Source: Megachile rotundata
Taxonomy: Eukaryota > Arthropoda > Insecta > Hymenoptera > Megachilidae
Assembly (NCBI RefSeq): GCF_050947335.1
Contig: NW_027473315.1
Span: forward strand, 3,596,001-3,660,000
Direction of reading: 5' to 3'
DNA: 64,000 bases
Below are positions 1 to 13,200 of the stretch, piece by piece. Every line of letters begins with the position of its first letter. Position 1 is the stretch's first letter. Under the pieces are notes generated by a model. It saw only the letters and a program-made list of their open reading frames with translations, did not search any database and was not told where the DNA came from. A program made the position numbers and the translations under genes.

Positions 1-166
1 TTGTGATTGTATGATTGTGAAAGTATGGTTGTGATTATATGATTATGATTGTATGATTGTGATTGTATGTTTGTATTTGGGAGATTGTATTTGGGAGATT
101 GTAATTGTATGATTGCGATTGCATGATTGTGATTGTATGATTGCGATTGTATGATTGTGATTGTAT

Positions 167-179
167 GATTGTGATGTAT
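167..179 (+). repeat. 13-bp phase-shifting unit (example)
   Basis: GATTGTGATGTAT lacks one T of the canonical unit. In block A the same unit begins near 404, 1033, 1228, 2067 and 2262; it recurs roughly one to three times per HOR throughout the window. The next unit is usually GATTGTAATTGTAT followed by GATTATG. Most offsets between duplicated blocks match a whole number of 14-bp units minus one base per such unit, which is an internal check on the block assignments. Confidence 0.9.
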
Positions 180-1010
180 GAATGTAATTGCATGATTATG
201 ATTGTATGATTGTGATTGTATGATTGAGATTGTATGATTATGATTGTATGATTGTGATTGTATGATTGAGATTGTATGATTGTGATTGTATGCTTGCGAT
301 TGTATGATTGTGATTGTATGATCGTGATTGTATGATTGTATTTGGGAGATTGTATTTGGGATATTGTAATTGTATGATTGCGATTGTATGATTGTGATTG
401 TATGATTGTGATGTATGATTGTAATTGTATGATTATGATTGTATGATTTTGATTGTATGATTGAGATTGTATGATTGTGATTGTATGCTTGCGATTGTAT
501 GATTGTGATTGTATGATTGTGATTCTTTGATTGTGATTGTATGATTGTGATTGTATGATTGTGATTGTATGATTGTGATTGTATGATTGTGATTGTATGA
601 TTGTGATTGTATGAGTGTGATTGTATGATTGTGATTGTATGATTGTGATTGTATGATTGTGATAGTATGATTGTGATTGTATGATTGTGATTGTATGACT
701 GTGATTGTATGATTGTGATTGTATGATTCTGATAGTATGATTGTGAAAGTATGATTGTGATTGTATGATTGTGATTGTATGGTTGTGATTGTATGATTGT
801 GATTGTATGATTGTGATTGTATGATTGTGATTGTCTGATTGTGGTTGTGCGATTGTGATTGTACGATTGTGATTGTACGATTGTGATGGTATGATTGTGA
901 TTGTATGATTGAGATTGTAGGATGGTGATTGTATGATTGTGATTGTATGATTGTGATTGTATGATTGTGATTGTATGATTGTGATTGTATGATTGTGATT
1001 GTATGATTGT

Positions 1011-2044
1011 GAAATTATGATTGTGATTGTTTGATTGTGATGTATGATTGTAATTGTATGATTATGATTGTATGATTGTGATTGTATGATTGAGATTGTA
1101 TGATTGTGATTGTATGCTTGCGATTGTATGATTGTGATTGTATGATCGTGATTGTATGATTGTATTTCGGAGATTGTATTTGGGATATTGTAATTGTATG
1201 ATTGCGATTGTATGATTGTGATTGTATGATTGTGATGTATGATTGTAATTGTATGATTATGATTGTATGATTTTGATTGTATGATTGAGATTGTATGATT
1301 GTGATTGTATGATTGTGATTGTATGATTGTGATTGTATGATTGTGATTGTATGATTGTGATTGTATGATTGTGATTGTATGAGTGTGATTGTATGATTGT
1401 GATTGTATGATTGTGATTGTATGATTGTGATAGTATGATTGTGATTGTATGATTGTGATAGTATGATTGTGATTGTATGATTGTGATTGTATGACTGTGA
1501 TTGTATGATTGTGATTGTATGATTGTGATAGTATGATTGTGAAAGTATGATTGTGATTGTATGATTGTGATTGTATGGTTGTGATTGTATGATTGTGATT
1601 GTATGATTGTGATTGTATGATTGTGATTGTCTGATTGTGGTTGTGCGATTGTGATTGTACGATTGTGATTGTACGATTGTGATGGTATGATTGTGATTGT
1701 ATGATTGAGATTGTATGATGGTGATTGTATGATTGTGATTGTATGATTGTGATTGTATGATTGTGATTGTTTGATTGTATTTGGGAGATTGTATTTGGGC
1801 GATTGTATTTGGGAGATTGTAATTGTATGATTGCGATTGTATGATTGTGATTGTATGATTGCGATTGTATGATTGTGATTGTATGATTGTGAAAGTATGG
1901 TTGTGATTGTATGATTATGATTGTATGATTGTGATTGTATGATTGTGATTGTATGATTGTATTTGGGAGATTGTATTTGGGAGATTGTAATTGTATGATT
2001 GTGATTGTATGATTGTGATTGTATGATTGTGATTGTATGATTGT
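1011..2044 (+). repeat. Representative ~1.03 kb higher-order repeat unit
   Basis: The marker GAAATTATG starts at 1011 and again at 2045, 1034 bp apart, which equals 74 units including two 13-bp units. The order of variants is: GAAATTATG; a 13-bp unit; GATTATG; GATTGAG; GCTTGCG; GATCGTG; a G-rich pair; GATTGCG; a second 13-bp unit; GAGTGTG; GATAG; GACTG; GATAG; GAAAG; GGTTG; the CTG-GCG-ACG-ACG cluster; GATGG; the G-rich triplet; GAAAGTATGGTTG; a G-rich pair; and a run of canonical units. The same order recurs in most parts of the window with local gains and losses. Other GAAATTATG intervals of similar size are 20218 to 21307 (1089 bp) and 58443 to 59476 (1033 bp). The start point is arbitrary because the array is continuous. 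Confidence 0.85.
1780..1814 (+). repeat. G-rich triplet tract (three TTTGGG at 14-bp spacing)
   Basis: Three consecutive units end in TTGGGA, TTGGGC and TTGGGA in place of the usual GATTGT-type half, so three GGG runs sit 11 bp apart. The tract recurs once per HOR, for example at 4364, 7186, 8278, 11647, 12767, 14696, 15409, 16500, 17213, 19547, 23918, 25289, 27079, 28631, 30713, 43124, 43473 and 46662. It is the strongest recurring departure from the consensus. A two-run version (TTTGGGAG then TTTGGGAT or TTTGGGAG) also recurs. Loops are longer than in classical G-quadruplexes, so folding is only a possibility. Confidence 0.85.
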
Positions 2045-2560
2045 GAAATTATGATTGTGATTGTATGATTGTGATGTATGATTGTAATTGTATGATTATG
2101 ATTGTATGATTGTGATTGTATGATTGAGATTGTATGATTGTGATTGTATGCTTGCGATTGTATGATTGTGATTGTATGATCGTGATTGTATGATTGTATT
2201 TGGGAGATTGTATTTGGGATATTGTAGTTGTATGATTGCGATTGTATGATTGTGATTGTATGATTGTGATGTATGATTGTAATTGTATGATTATGATTGT
2301 ATGATTTTGATTGTATGATTGAGATTGTATGATTGTGATTGTATGCTTGCGATTGTATGATTGTGATTGTATGATTGTGATTGTATGATTGTGATTGTAT
2401 GATTGTGATTGTCTGATTGTGATTGTATGATTGTGATTGTACGATTTTGATTGTACGATTGTGATAGTATGATTGTGATTGTATGATTGTGATTGTATGA
2501 TTGTGATGGTATGATTGTGATTGTATGATTGCGATTGTATGATTGTGATTGTATGATTGT

Positions 2561-5396
2561 GAAAGTATGGTTGTGATTATATGATTATGATTGTATGATT
2601 GTGATTGTATGTTTGTATTTGGGAGATTGTATTTGGGAGATTGTAATTGTATGATTGCGATTGTATGATTGTGATTGTATGATTGCGATTGTATGATTGT
2701 GATTGTATGATTGTGATGTATGAATGTAATTGCATGATTATGATTGTATGATTGTGATTGTATGATTGAGATTGTATGATTATGATTGTATGATTGTGAT
2801 TGTATGATTGAGATTGTATGATTGTGATTGTATGCTTGCGATTGTATGATTGTGATTGTATGATCGTGATTGTATGATTGTATTTGGGAGATTGTATTTG
2901 GGATATTGTAATTGTATGATTGCGATTGTATGATTGTGATTGTATGATTGTGATGTATGATTGTAATTGTATGATTATGATTGTATGATTTTGATTGTAT
3001 GATTGAGATTGTATGATTGTGATTGTATGCTTGCGATTGTATGATTGTGATTGTATGATTGTGATTCTTTGATTGTGATTGTATGATTGTGATTGTATGA
3101 TTGTGATTGTATGATTGTGATTGTATGATTGTGATTGTATGATTGTGATTGTATGAGTGTGATTGTATGATTGTGATTGTATGATTGTGATTGTATGATT
3201 GTGATAGTATGATTGTGATTGTATGATTGTGATTGTATGACTGTGATTGTATGATTGTGATTGTATGATTCTGATAGTATGATTGTGAAAGTATGATTGT
3301 GATTGTATGATTGTGATTGTATGGTTGTGATTGTATGATTGTGATTGTATGATTGTGATTGTCTGATTGTGGTTGTGCGATTGTGATTGTACGATTGTGA
3401 TTGTACGATTGTGATGGTATGATTGTGATTGTATGATTGAGATTGTAGGATGGTGATTGTATGATTGTGATTGTATGATTGTGATTGTATGATTGTGATT
3501 GTATGATTGTGATTGTATGATTGTGATTGTATGATTGTGAAATTATGATTGTGATTGTTTGATTGTGATGTATGATTGTAATTGTATGATTATGATTGTA
3601 TGATTGTGATTGTATGATTGAGATTGTATGATTGTGATTGTATGCTTGCGATTGTATGATTGTGATTGTATGATCGTGATTGTATGATTGTATTTCGGAG
3701 ATTGTATTTGGGATATTGTAATTGTATGATTGCGATTGTATGATTGTGATTGTATGATTGTGATGTATGATTGTAATTGTATGATTATGATTGTATGATT
3801 TTGATTGTATGATTGAGATTGTATGATTGTGATTGTATGCTTGCGATTGTATGATTGTGATTGTATGATTGTGATTCTTTGATTGTGATTGTATGATTGT
3901 GATTGTATGATTGTGATTGTATGATTGTGATTGTATGATTGTGATTGTATGATTGTGATTGTATGAGTGTGATTGTATGATTGTGATTGTATGATTGTGA
4001 TTGTATGATTGTGATAGTATGATTGTGATTGTATGATTGTGATTGTATGACTGTGATTGTATGATTGTGATTGTATGATTGTGATAGTATGATTGTGAAA
4101 GTATGATTGTGATTGTATGATTGTGATTGTATGGTTGTGATTGTATGATTGTGATTGTATGATTGTGATTGTATGATTGTGATTGTCTGATTGTGGTTGT
4201 GCGATTGTGATTGTCTGATTGTGGTTGTGCGATTGTGATTGTACGATTGTGATTGTACGATTGTGATGGTATGATTGTGATTGTATGATTGAGATTGTAT
4301 GATGGTGATTGTATGATTGTGATTGTATGATTGTGATTGTATGATTGTGATTGTTTGATTGTATTTGGGAGATTGTATTTGGGCGATTGTATTTGGGAGA
4401 TTGTAATTGTATGATTGCGATTGTATGATTGTGATTGTATGATTGCGATTGTATGATTGTGATTGTATGATTGTGAAAGTATGGTTGTGATTGTATGATT
4501 ATGATTGTATGATTGTGATTGTATGATTGTGATTGTATGATTGTATTTGGGAGATTGTATTTGGGAGATTGTAATTGTATGATTGTGATTGTATGATTGT
4601 GATTGTATGATTGTGATTGTATGATTGTGAAATTATGATTGTGATTGTATGATTGTGATGTATGATTGTAATTGTATGATTATGATTGTATGATTGTGAT
4701 TGTATGATTGAGATTGTATGATTGTGATTGTATGCTTGCGATTGTATGATTGTGATTGTATGATCGTGATTGTATGATTGTATTTGGGAGATTGTATTTG
4801 GGATATTGTAGTTGTATGATTGCGATTGTATGATTGTGATTGTATGATTGTGATGTATGATTGTAATTGTATGATTATGATTGTATGATTTTGATTGTAT
4901 GATTGAGATTGTATGATTGTGATTGTATGCTTGCGATTGTATGCTTGTGATTGTATGATTGTGATTCTTTGATTGTGATTGTATGATTGTGATTGTATGA
5001 TTGTGATTGTATGATTGTGATTGTATGAGTGTGATTGTATGATTGTGATTGTATGATTGTGATTGTATGATTGTGATAGTATGATTGTGATTGTATGATT
5101 GTGATTGTATGACTGTGATTGTATGATTGTGATTGTATGATTGTGATAGTATGATTGTGAAAGTATGATTGTGATTGTATGATTGTGATTGTATGGTTGT
5201 GATTGTATGATTGTGATTGTATGATTGTGATTGTATGATTGTGATTGTCTGATTGTGGTTGTGCGATTGTGATTGTACGATTTTGATTGTACGATTGTGA
5301 TAGTATGATTGTGATTGTATGATTGTGATTGTATGATTGTGATGGTATGATTGTGATTGTATGATTGCGATTGTATGATTGTGATTGTATGATTGT
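2561..5396 (+). repeat. Large HOR block B (2836 bp)
   Basis: This is the second tandem copy of block A, bounded by the same marker at 2561 and 5397. Its length is 203 units minus 6 bases. It shares GATTCTG (3267) and TTTCGG (3693) with A and C. Differences are whole-unit indels. One example is an extra 28 bp near 4187-4215, where the CTGATTGTGGTTGTGCG cluster is doubled. Another is the fuller segment at 4930-5290 that A lacks. The GAAATTATG marker occurs at 3539 and 4629. Confidence 0.85.
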
Positions 5397-8300
5397 GAAA
5401 GTATGGTTGTGATTATATGATTATGATTGTATGATTGTGATTGTATGTTTGTATTTGGGAGATTGTATTTGGGAGATTGTAATTGTATGATTGCGATTGT
5501 ATGATTGTGATTGTATGATTGCGATTGTATGATTGTGATTGTATGATTGTGATGTATGAATGTAATTGCATGATTATGATTGTATGATTGTGATTGTATG
5601 ATTGAGATTGTATGATTATGATTGTATGATTGTGATTGTATGATTGAGATTGTATGATTGTGATTGTATGCTTGCGATTGTATGATTGTGATTGTATGAT
5701 CGTGATTGTATGATTGTATTTGGGAGATTGTATTTGGGATATGGTAATTGTATGATTGCGATTGTATGATTGTGATTGTACGATTGTGATGTATGATTGT
5801 AATTGTATGATTATGATTGTATGATTTTGATTGTATGATTGAGATTGTATGATTGTGATTGTATGCTTGCGATTGTATGATTGTGATTGTATGATTGTGA
5901 TTCTTTGATTGTGATTGTATGATTGTGATTGTATGATTGTGATTGTATGATTGTGATTGTATGATTGTGATTGTATGATTGTGATTGTATGAGTGTGATT
6001 GTATGATTGTGATTGTATGATTGTGATTGTATGATTGTGATAGTATGATTGTGATTGTATGATTGTGATTGTATGACTGTGATTGTATGATTGTGATTGT
6101 ATGATTCTGATAGTATGATTGTGAAAGTATGATTGTGATTGTATGATTGTGATTGTATGGTTGTGATTGTATGATTGTGATTGTATGATTGTGATTGTAT
6201 GATTGTGATTGTCTGATTGTGGTTGTGCGATTGTGATTGTACGATTGTGATTGTACGATTGTGATGGTATGATTGTGATTGTATGATTGAGATTGTAGGA
6301 TGGTGATTGTATGATTGTGATTGTATGATTGTGATTGTATGATTGTGATTGTATGATTGTGATTGTATGATTGTGATTGTATGATTGTGAAATTATGATT
6401 GTGATTGTTTGATTGTGATGTATGATTGTAATTGTATGATTATGATTGTATGATTGTGATTGTATGATTGAGATTGTATGATTGTGATTGTATGCTTGCG
6501 ATTGTATGATTGTGATTGTATGATCGTGATTGTATGATTGTATTTCGGAGATTGTATTTGGGATATTGTAATTGTATGATTGCGATTGTATGATTGTGAT
6601 TGTATGATTGTGATGTATGATTGTAATTGTATGATTATGATTGTATGATTTTGATTGTATGATTGAGATTGTATGATTGTGATTGTATGCTTGCGATTGT
6701 ATGATTGTGATTGTATGATTGTGATTCTTTGATTGTGATTGTATGATTGTGATTGTATGATTGTGATTGTATGATTGTGATTGTATGATTGTGATTGTAT
6801 GATTGTGATTGTATGAGTGTGATTGTATGATTGTGATTGTATGATTGTGATTGTATGATTGTGATAGTATGATTGTGATTGTATGATTGTGATTGTATGA
6901 CTGTGATTGTATGATTGTGATTGTATGATTGTGATAGTATGATTGTGAAAGTATGATTGTGATTGTATGATTGTGATTGTATGGTTGTGATTGTATGATT
7001 GTGATTGTATGATTGTGATTGTATGATTGTGATTGTCTGATTGTGGTTGTGCGATTGTGATTGTACGATTGTGATTGTACGATTGTGATGGTATGATTGT
7101 GATTGTATGATTGAGATTGTATGATGGTGATTGTATGATTGTGATTGTATGATTGTGATTGTATGATTGTGATTGTTTGATTGTATTTGGGAGATTGTAT
7201 TTGGGCGATTGTATTTGGGAGATTGTAATTGTATGATTGCGATTGTATGATTGTGATTGTATGATTGCGATTGTATGATTGTGATTGTATGATTGTGAAA
7301 GTATGGTTGTGATTGTATGATTATGATTGTATGATTGTGATTGTATGATTGTGATTGTATGATTGTATTTGGGAGATTGTATTTGGGAGATTGTAATTGT
7401 ATGATTGTGATTGTATGATTGTGATTGTATGATTGTGATTGTATGATTGTGATTGTATGATTGTGAAAGTATGATTGTGATTGTATGATTGTGATTGTAT
7501 GATTGTGATTGTATGATTGTGATTGTATGATTGTGATTGTATGAGTGTGATTGTCTGATTGAGGTTGTGCGATTGTGATTGTACGATTGTGAATGTACGA
7601 TTGTGATTGTATGATTGTGATTGTATGAATATGATTGTATGATTGTGATTGCATGATTGTGATTGTATGATTGTGATTGTATGATTGTGATTGCATGATT
7701 ATGATTGTATGATTGTGATTGTATGATTGTGATTGTATGATTGTGATTGTATGATTGTGATTGTATGATTGTGATTGTATGATTGTGATTGTATGCTTGC
7801 GATTGTATGATTGTGATTGTATGATTGCGATTCTTTGATTGTGATTGTATGATTGTGATTGTATGATTGTGATTGTATGATTGTGATTGTATGATTGTGA
7901 TTGTATGATTGTGATTGTATGAGTGTGATTGTATGATTGTGATTGTATGATTGTGATTGTATGATTGTGATAGTATGATTGTGATTGTATGATTGTGATT
8001 GTATGACTGTGATTGTATGATTGTGATTGTATGATTGTGATAGTATGATTGTGAAAGTATGATTGTGATTGTATGGTTGTGATTGTATGATTGTGATTGT
8101 ATGATTGTGATTGTATGATTGTGATTGTCTGATTGTGGTTGTGCGATTGTGATTGTACGATTGTGATTGTACGATTGTGATGGTATGATTGTGATTGTAT
8201 GATTGAGATTGTATGATGGTGATTGTATGATTGTGATTGTATGATTGTGATTGTATGATTGTGATTGTTTGATTGTATTTGGGAGATTGTATTTGGGCGA

Positions 8301-10290
8301 TTGTATTTGGGAGATTGTAATTGTATGATTGCGATTGTATGATTGTGATTGTATGATTGCGATTGTATGATTGTGATTGTATGATTGTGAAAGTATGGTT
8401 GTGATTGTATGATTATGATTGTATGATTGTGATTGTATGATTGTGATTGTATGATTGTATTTGGGAGATTGTATTTGGGAGATTGTAATTGTATGATTGT
8501 GATTGTATGATTGTGATTGTATGATTGTGATTGTATGATTGTGAAAGTATGATTGTGATTGTATGATTGTGATTGTATGATTGTGATTGTATGATTGTGA
8601 TTGTATGATTGTGATTGTATGAGTGTGATTGTCTGATTGAGGTTGTGCGATTGTGATTGTACGATTGTGAATGTACGATTGTGATTGTATGATTGTGATT
8701 GTATGAATATGATTGTATGATTGTGATTGCATGATTGTGATTGTATGATTGTGATTGTATGATTGTGATTGCATGATTATGATTGTATGATTGTGATTGT
8801 ATGATTGTGATTGTATGATTGTGATTGTATGATTGTGATTGTATGATTGTGATTGTATGATTGTGATTGTATGATTGTGATTGTATGATTGTGATTGTAT
8901 GATTGTGATTGTATGATTGTGATTGTATGATTGTGAAATTATGATTGTGATTGTATGATTGTGATGTATGATTGTAATTGTATGATTATGATTGTATGAT
9001 TGTGATTGTATGATTGAGATTGTATGATTGTGATTGTATGCTTGCGATTGTATGATTGTGATTGTATGATCGTGATTGTATGATTGTATTTGGGAGATTG
9101 TATTTGGGATATTGTAGTTGTATGATTGCGATTGTATGATTGTGATTGTATGATTGTGATGTATGATTGTAATTGTATGATTATGATTGTATGATTTTGA
9201 TTGTATGATTGAGATTGTATGATTGTGATTGTATGCTTGCGATTGTATGATTGTGATTGTATGATTGTGATTCTTTGATTGTGATTGTATGATTGTGATT
9301 GTATGATTGTGATTGTATGATTGTGATTGTATGAGTGTGATTGTATGATTGTGATTGTATGATTGTGATTGTATGATTGTGATAGTATGATTGTGATTGT
9401 ATGATTGTGATTGTATGACTGTGATTGTATGATTGTGATTGTATGATTGTGATAGTATGATTGTGAAAGTATGATTGTGATTGTATGATTGTGATTGTAT
9501 GGTTGTGATTGTATGATTGTGATTGTATGATTGTGATTGTATGATTGTGATTGTATGATTGTGATTGTATGATTGTGGTAGTATGATTGTGATTGTATGA
9601 TTGAGATTGTATGATTGTGATTGCATGATTGTGATTGTATGATTGTGATTGCATGATTTTGAATGTATGATTGTGGTTGCATGATTGTGATTGTATGATT
9701 GTGATTGTATGATTGTGATTGTATGATTGTGATGTATGATTGTAATTGTATGATTATGATTGTATGATTGTGATTGTATGATTGTGATTGTATGATTGTG
9801 ATTGTATGATTGTGATTGTATGATTGTGATTGTATGATTGTGATTGTATGACTGTGATTGTATGACTGTGATTGTATGATTGTGATTGTATGATTGTGAT
9901 AGTATGATTGTGAAAGTATGATTGTGATTGTATGATTGTGATTGTATGATTGTGATTGTATGACTGTGATTGTATGACTGTGATTGTATGATTGTGATTG
10001 TATGATTGTGATAGTATGATTGTGAAAGTATGATTGTGATTGTATGATTGTGATTGTATGATTGTGATTGTATGATTGTGATTGTATGATTGTGATAGTA
10101 TGATTGTGATTGTATGATTGTGATTGTATGGTTGTGATTGTATGATTGTGATTGTATGATTGTGATTGTATGATTGTGATTGTCTGATTGTGGTTGTGCG
10201 ATTGTGATTGTACGATTTTGAGTGTACGATTGTGATAGTATGATTGTGATTGTATGATTGTGATTGTATGATTGTGATGGTATGATTGTG
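5397..10290 (+). repeat. Large HOR block C, first copy of the 4.46 kb duplication
   Basis: The block begins with the same marker as A and B and follows A closely at first: GAAATTATG is 992 bp in for both A and C, and the G-rich triplet is 1761 bp in for A and 1789 bp in for C. It then diverges after about 7400 into a new order containing GAGTG-CTGATTGAGGTTGTGCG (7555), GAATATG and GCATG units. The part from about 5810 on is repeated at about 10290-14660 with an offset of 4461 bp, rising to 4489 bp downstream. The end is set by the junction near 10290-10325, where a TTTTATG unit is followed by the HOR segment that recurs from about 5865. Confidence 0.75.
6660..8857 (+). repeat. Tandem pair of ~1.09 kb HOR units inside block C
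   Basis: Two adjacent copies, about 6660-7765 and 7766-8857, share their markers in order: GCTTGCG at 6689 and 7795, ATTCTTT at 6723 and 7829, G-rich triplet at 7186 and 8278, and CTGATTGAGG at 7555 and 8633. Offsets fall from 1106 to 1092 to 1078 bp, each step being one 14-bp unit lost. Boundaries are approximate. The whole pair is present again inside the next 4.46 kb copy (triplets at 11647 and 12767). Confidence 0.75.
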
Positions 10291-13200
10291 ATTTTATGAT
10301 TGTGATTGTATGATTGTGATTGTATGCTTGCGATTGTATGATTGTGATTGTATGATTGTGATTCTTTGATTGTGATTGTATGATTGTGATTGTATGATTG
10401 TGATTGTATGATTGTGATTGTATGATTGTGATTGTATGATTGTGATTGTATGAGTGTGATTGTATGATTGTGATTGTATGATTGTGATTGTATGATTGTG
10501 ATAGTATGATTGTGATTGTATGATTGTGATTGTATGACTGTGATTGTATGATTGTGATTGTATGATTCTGATAGTATGATTGTGAAAGTATGATTGTGAT
10601 TGTATGATTGTGATTGTATGGTTGTGATTGTATGATTGTGATTGTATGATTGTGATTGTATGATTGTGATTGTCTGATTGTGGTTGTGCGATTGTGATTG
10701 TACGATTGTGATTGTACGATTGTGATGGTATGATTGTGATTGTATGATTGAGATTGTAGGATGGTGATTGTATGATTGTGATTGTATGATTGTGATTGTA
10801 TGATTGTGATTGTATGATTGTGATTGTATGATTGTGATTGTATGATTGTGAAATTATGATTGTGATTGTTTGATTGTGATGTATGATTGTAATTGTATGA
10901 TTATGATTGTATGATTGTGATTGTATGATTGAGATTGTATGATTGTGATTGTATGCTTGCGATTGTATGATTGTGATTGTATGATCGTGATTGTATGATT
11001 GTATTTCGGAGATTGTATTTGGGATATTGTAATTGTATGATTGCGATTGTATGATTGTGATTGTATGATTGTGATGTATGATTGTAATTGTATGATTATG
11101 ATTGTATGATTTTGATTGTATGATTGAGATTGTATGATTGTGATTGTATGCTTGCGATTGTATGATTGTGATTGTATGATTGTGATTCTTTGATTGTGAT
11201 TGTATGATTGTGATTGTATGATTGTGATTGTATGATTGTGATTGTATGATTGTGATTGTATGATTGTGATTGTATGAGTGTGATTGTATGATTGTGATTG
11301 TATGATTGTGATTGTATGATTGTGATAGTATGATTGTGATTGTATGATTGTGATTGTATGACTGTGATTGTATGATTGTGATTGTATGATTGTGATAGTA
11401 TGATTGTGAAAGTATGATTGTGATTGTATGATTGTGATTGTATGGTTGTGATTGTATGATTGTGATTGTATGATTGTGATTGTATGATTGTGATTGTCTG
11501 ATTGTGGTTGTGCGATTGTGATTGTACGATTGTGATTGTACGATTGTGATGGTATGATTGTGATTGTATGATTGAGATTGTATGATGGTGATTGTATGAT
11601 TGTGATTGTATGATTGTGATTGTATGATTGTGATTGTTTGATTGTATTTGGGAGATTGTATTTGGGCGATTGTATTTGGGAGATTGTAATTGTATGATTG
11701 CGATTGTATGATTGTGATTGTATGATTGCGATTGTATGATTGTGATTGTATGATTGTGAAAGTATGGTTGTGATTGTATGATTATGATTGTATGATTGTG
11801 ATTGTATGATTGTGATTGTATGATTGTATTTGGGAGATTGTATTTGGGAGATTGTAATTGTATGATTGTGATTGTATGATTGTGATTGTATGATTGTGAT
11901 TGTATGATTGTGATTGTATGATTGTGAAAGTATGATTGTGATTGTATGATTGTGATTGTATGATTGTGAAAGTATGATTGTGATTGTATGATTGTGATTG
12001 TATGAGTGTGATTGTCTGATTGAGGTTGTGCGATTGTGATTGTACGATTGTGAATGTACGATTGTGATTGTATGATTGTGATTGTATGAATATGATTGTA
12101 TGATTGTGATTGCATGATTGTGATTGTATGATTGTGATTGTATGATTGTGATTGCATGATTATGATTGTATGATTGTGATTGTATGATTGTGATTGTATG
12201 ATTGTGATTGTATGATTGTGATTGTATGATTGTGATTGTATGATTGTGATTGTATGATTGTGATTGTATGCTTGCGATTGTATGATTGTGATTGTATGAT
12301 TGTGATTCTTTAATTGTGATTGTATGATTGTGATTGTATGATTGTGATTGTATGATTGTGATTGTATGATTGTGATTGTATGATTGTGATTGTATGAGTG
12401 TGATTGTATGATTGTGATTGTATGATTGTGATTGTATGATTGTGATAGTATGATTGTGATTGTATGATTGTGATTGTATGACTGTGATTGTATGATTGTG
12501 ATTGTATGATTGTGATAGTATGATTGTGAAAGTATGATTGTGATTGTATGATTGTGATTGTATGGTTGTGATTGTATGATTGTGATTGTATGATTGTGAT
12601 TGTATGATTGTGATTGTCTGATTGTGGTTGTGCGATTGTGATTGTACGATTGTGATTGTACGATTGTGATGGTATGATTGTGATTGTATGATTGAGATTG
12701 TATGATGGTGATTGTATGATTGTGATTGTATGATTGTGATTGTATGATTGTGATTGTTTGATTGTATTTGGGAGATTGTATTTGGGCGATTGTATTTGGG
12801 AGATTGTAATTGTATGATTGCGATTGTATGATTGTGATTGTATGATTGCGATTGTATGATTGTGATTGTATGATTGTGAAAGTATGGTTGTGATTGTATG
12901 ATTATGATTGTATGATTGTGATTGTATGATTGTGATTGTATGATTGTATTTGGGAGATTGTATTTGGGAGATTGTAATTGTATGATTGTGATTGTATGAT
13001 TGTGATTGTATGATTGTGATTGTATGATTGTGAAAGTATGATTGTGATTGTATGATTGTGATTGTATGATTGTGATTGTATGATTGTGATTGTATGATTG
13101 TGATTGTATGAGTGTGATTGTCTGATTGAGGTTGTGCGATTGTGATTGTACGATTGTGAATGTACGATTGTGATTGTATGATTGTGATTGTATGAATGTG

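Larger units (their letters stand above)
19..2560 (+). repeat. Large HOR block A (2542 bp)
   Basis: The block runs from one GAAAGTATGG-TTGTGATTATAT marker (19) to the next (2561). Its length, 2542 bp, equals 182 units of 14 bp minus 6, and six 13-bp units can be counted inside it (starting near 167, 404, 1033, 1228, 2067 and 2262). It carries variants rare elsewhere: GATTCTG at 725, TAGGATGG near 918 and TTTCGG at 1165. Blocks B and C carry the same three, so the blocks descend from one ancestor. Relative to B it lacks a stretch of HOR near 2380-2440, where the ATTCTTT, GAGTG and GACTG variants are missing. Confidence 0.85.

Noticed and set aside
1780..1814. Telomeric repeat (TTTGGG resembles telomere-type G-rich repeats)
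   Set aside because: The G-rich units keep the 14-bp period and are isolated groups of two or three inside the satellite. There is no run of a 5-8 bp telomere repeat.
6393..9626. A 1077-codon open reading frame on the - strand, and dozens of similar 70-840 codon frames along the window
   Set aside because: They are products of a stop-free repeat unit. Overlapping frames of the same peptide exist in different phases, starts arise only where GTAT becomes GCAT (or similar), and stops arise only where variant units create TTA, CTA or TCA. There is no codon bias, domain or change of composition at their ends.
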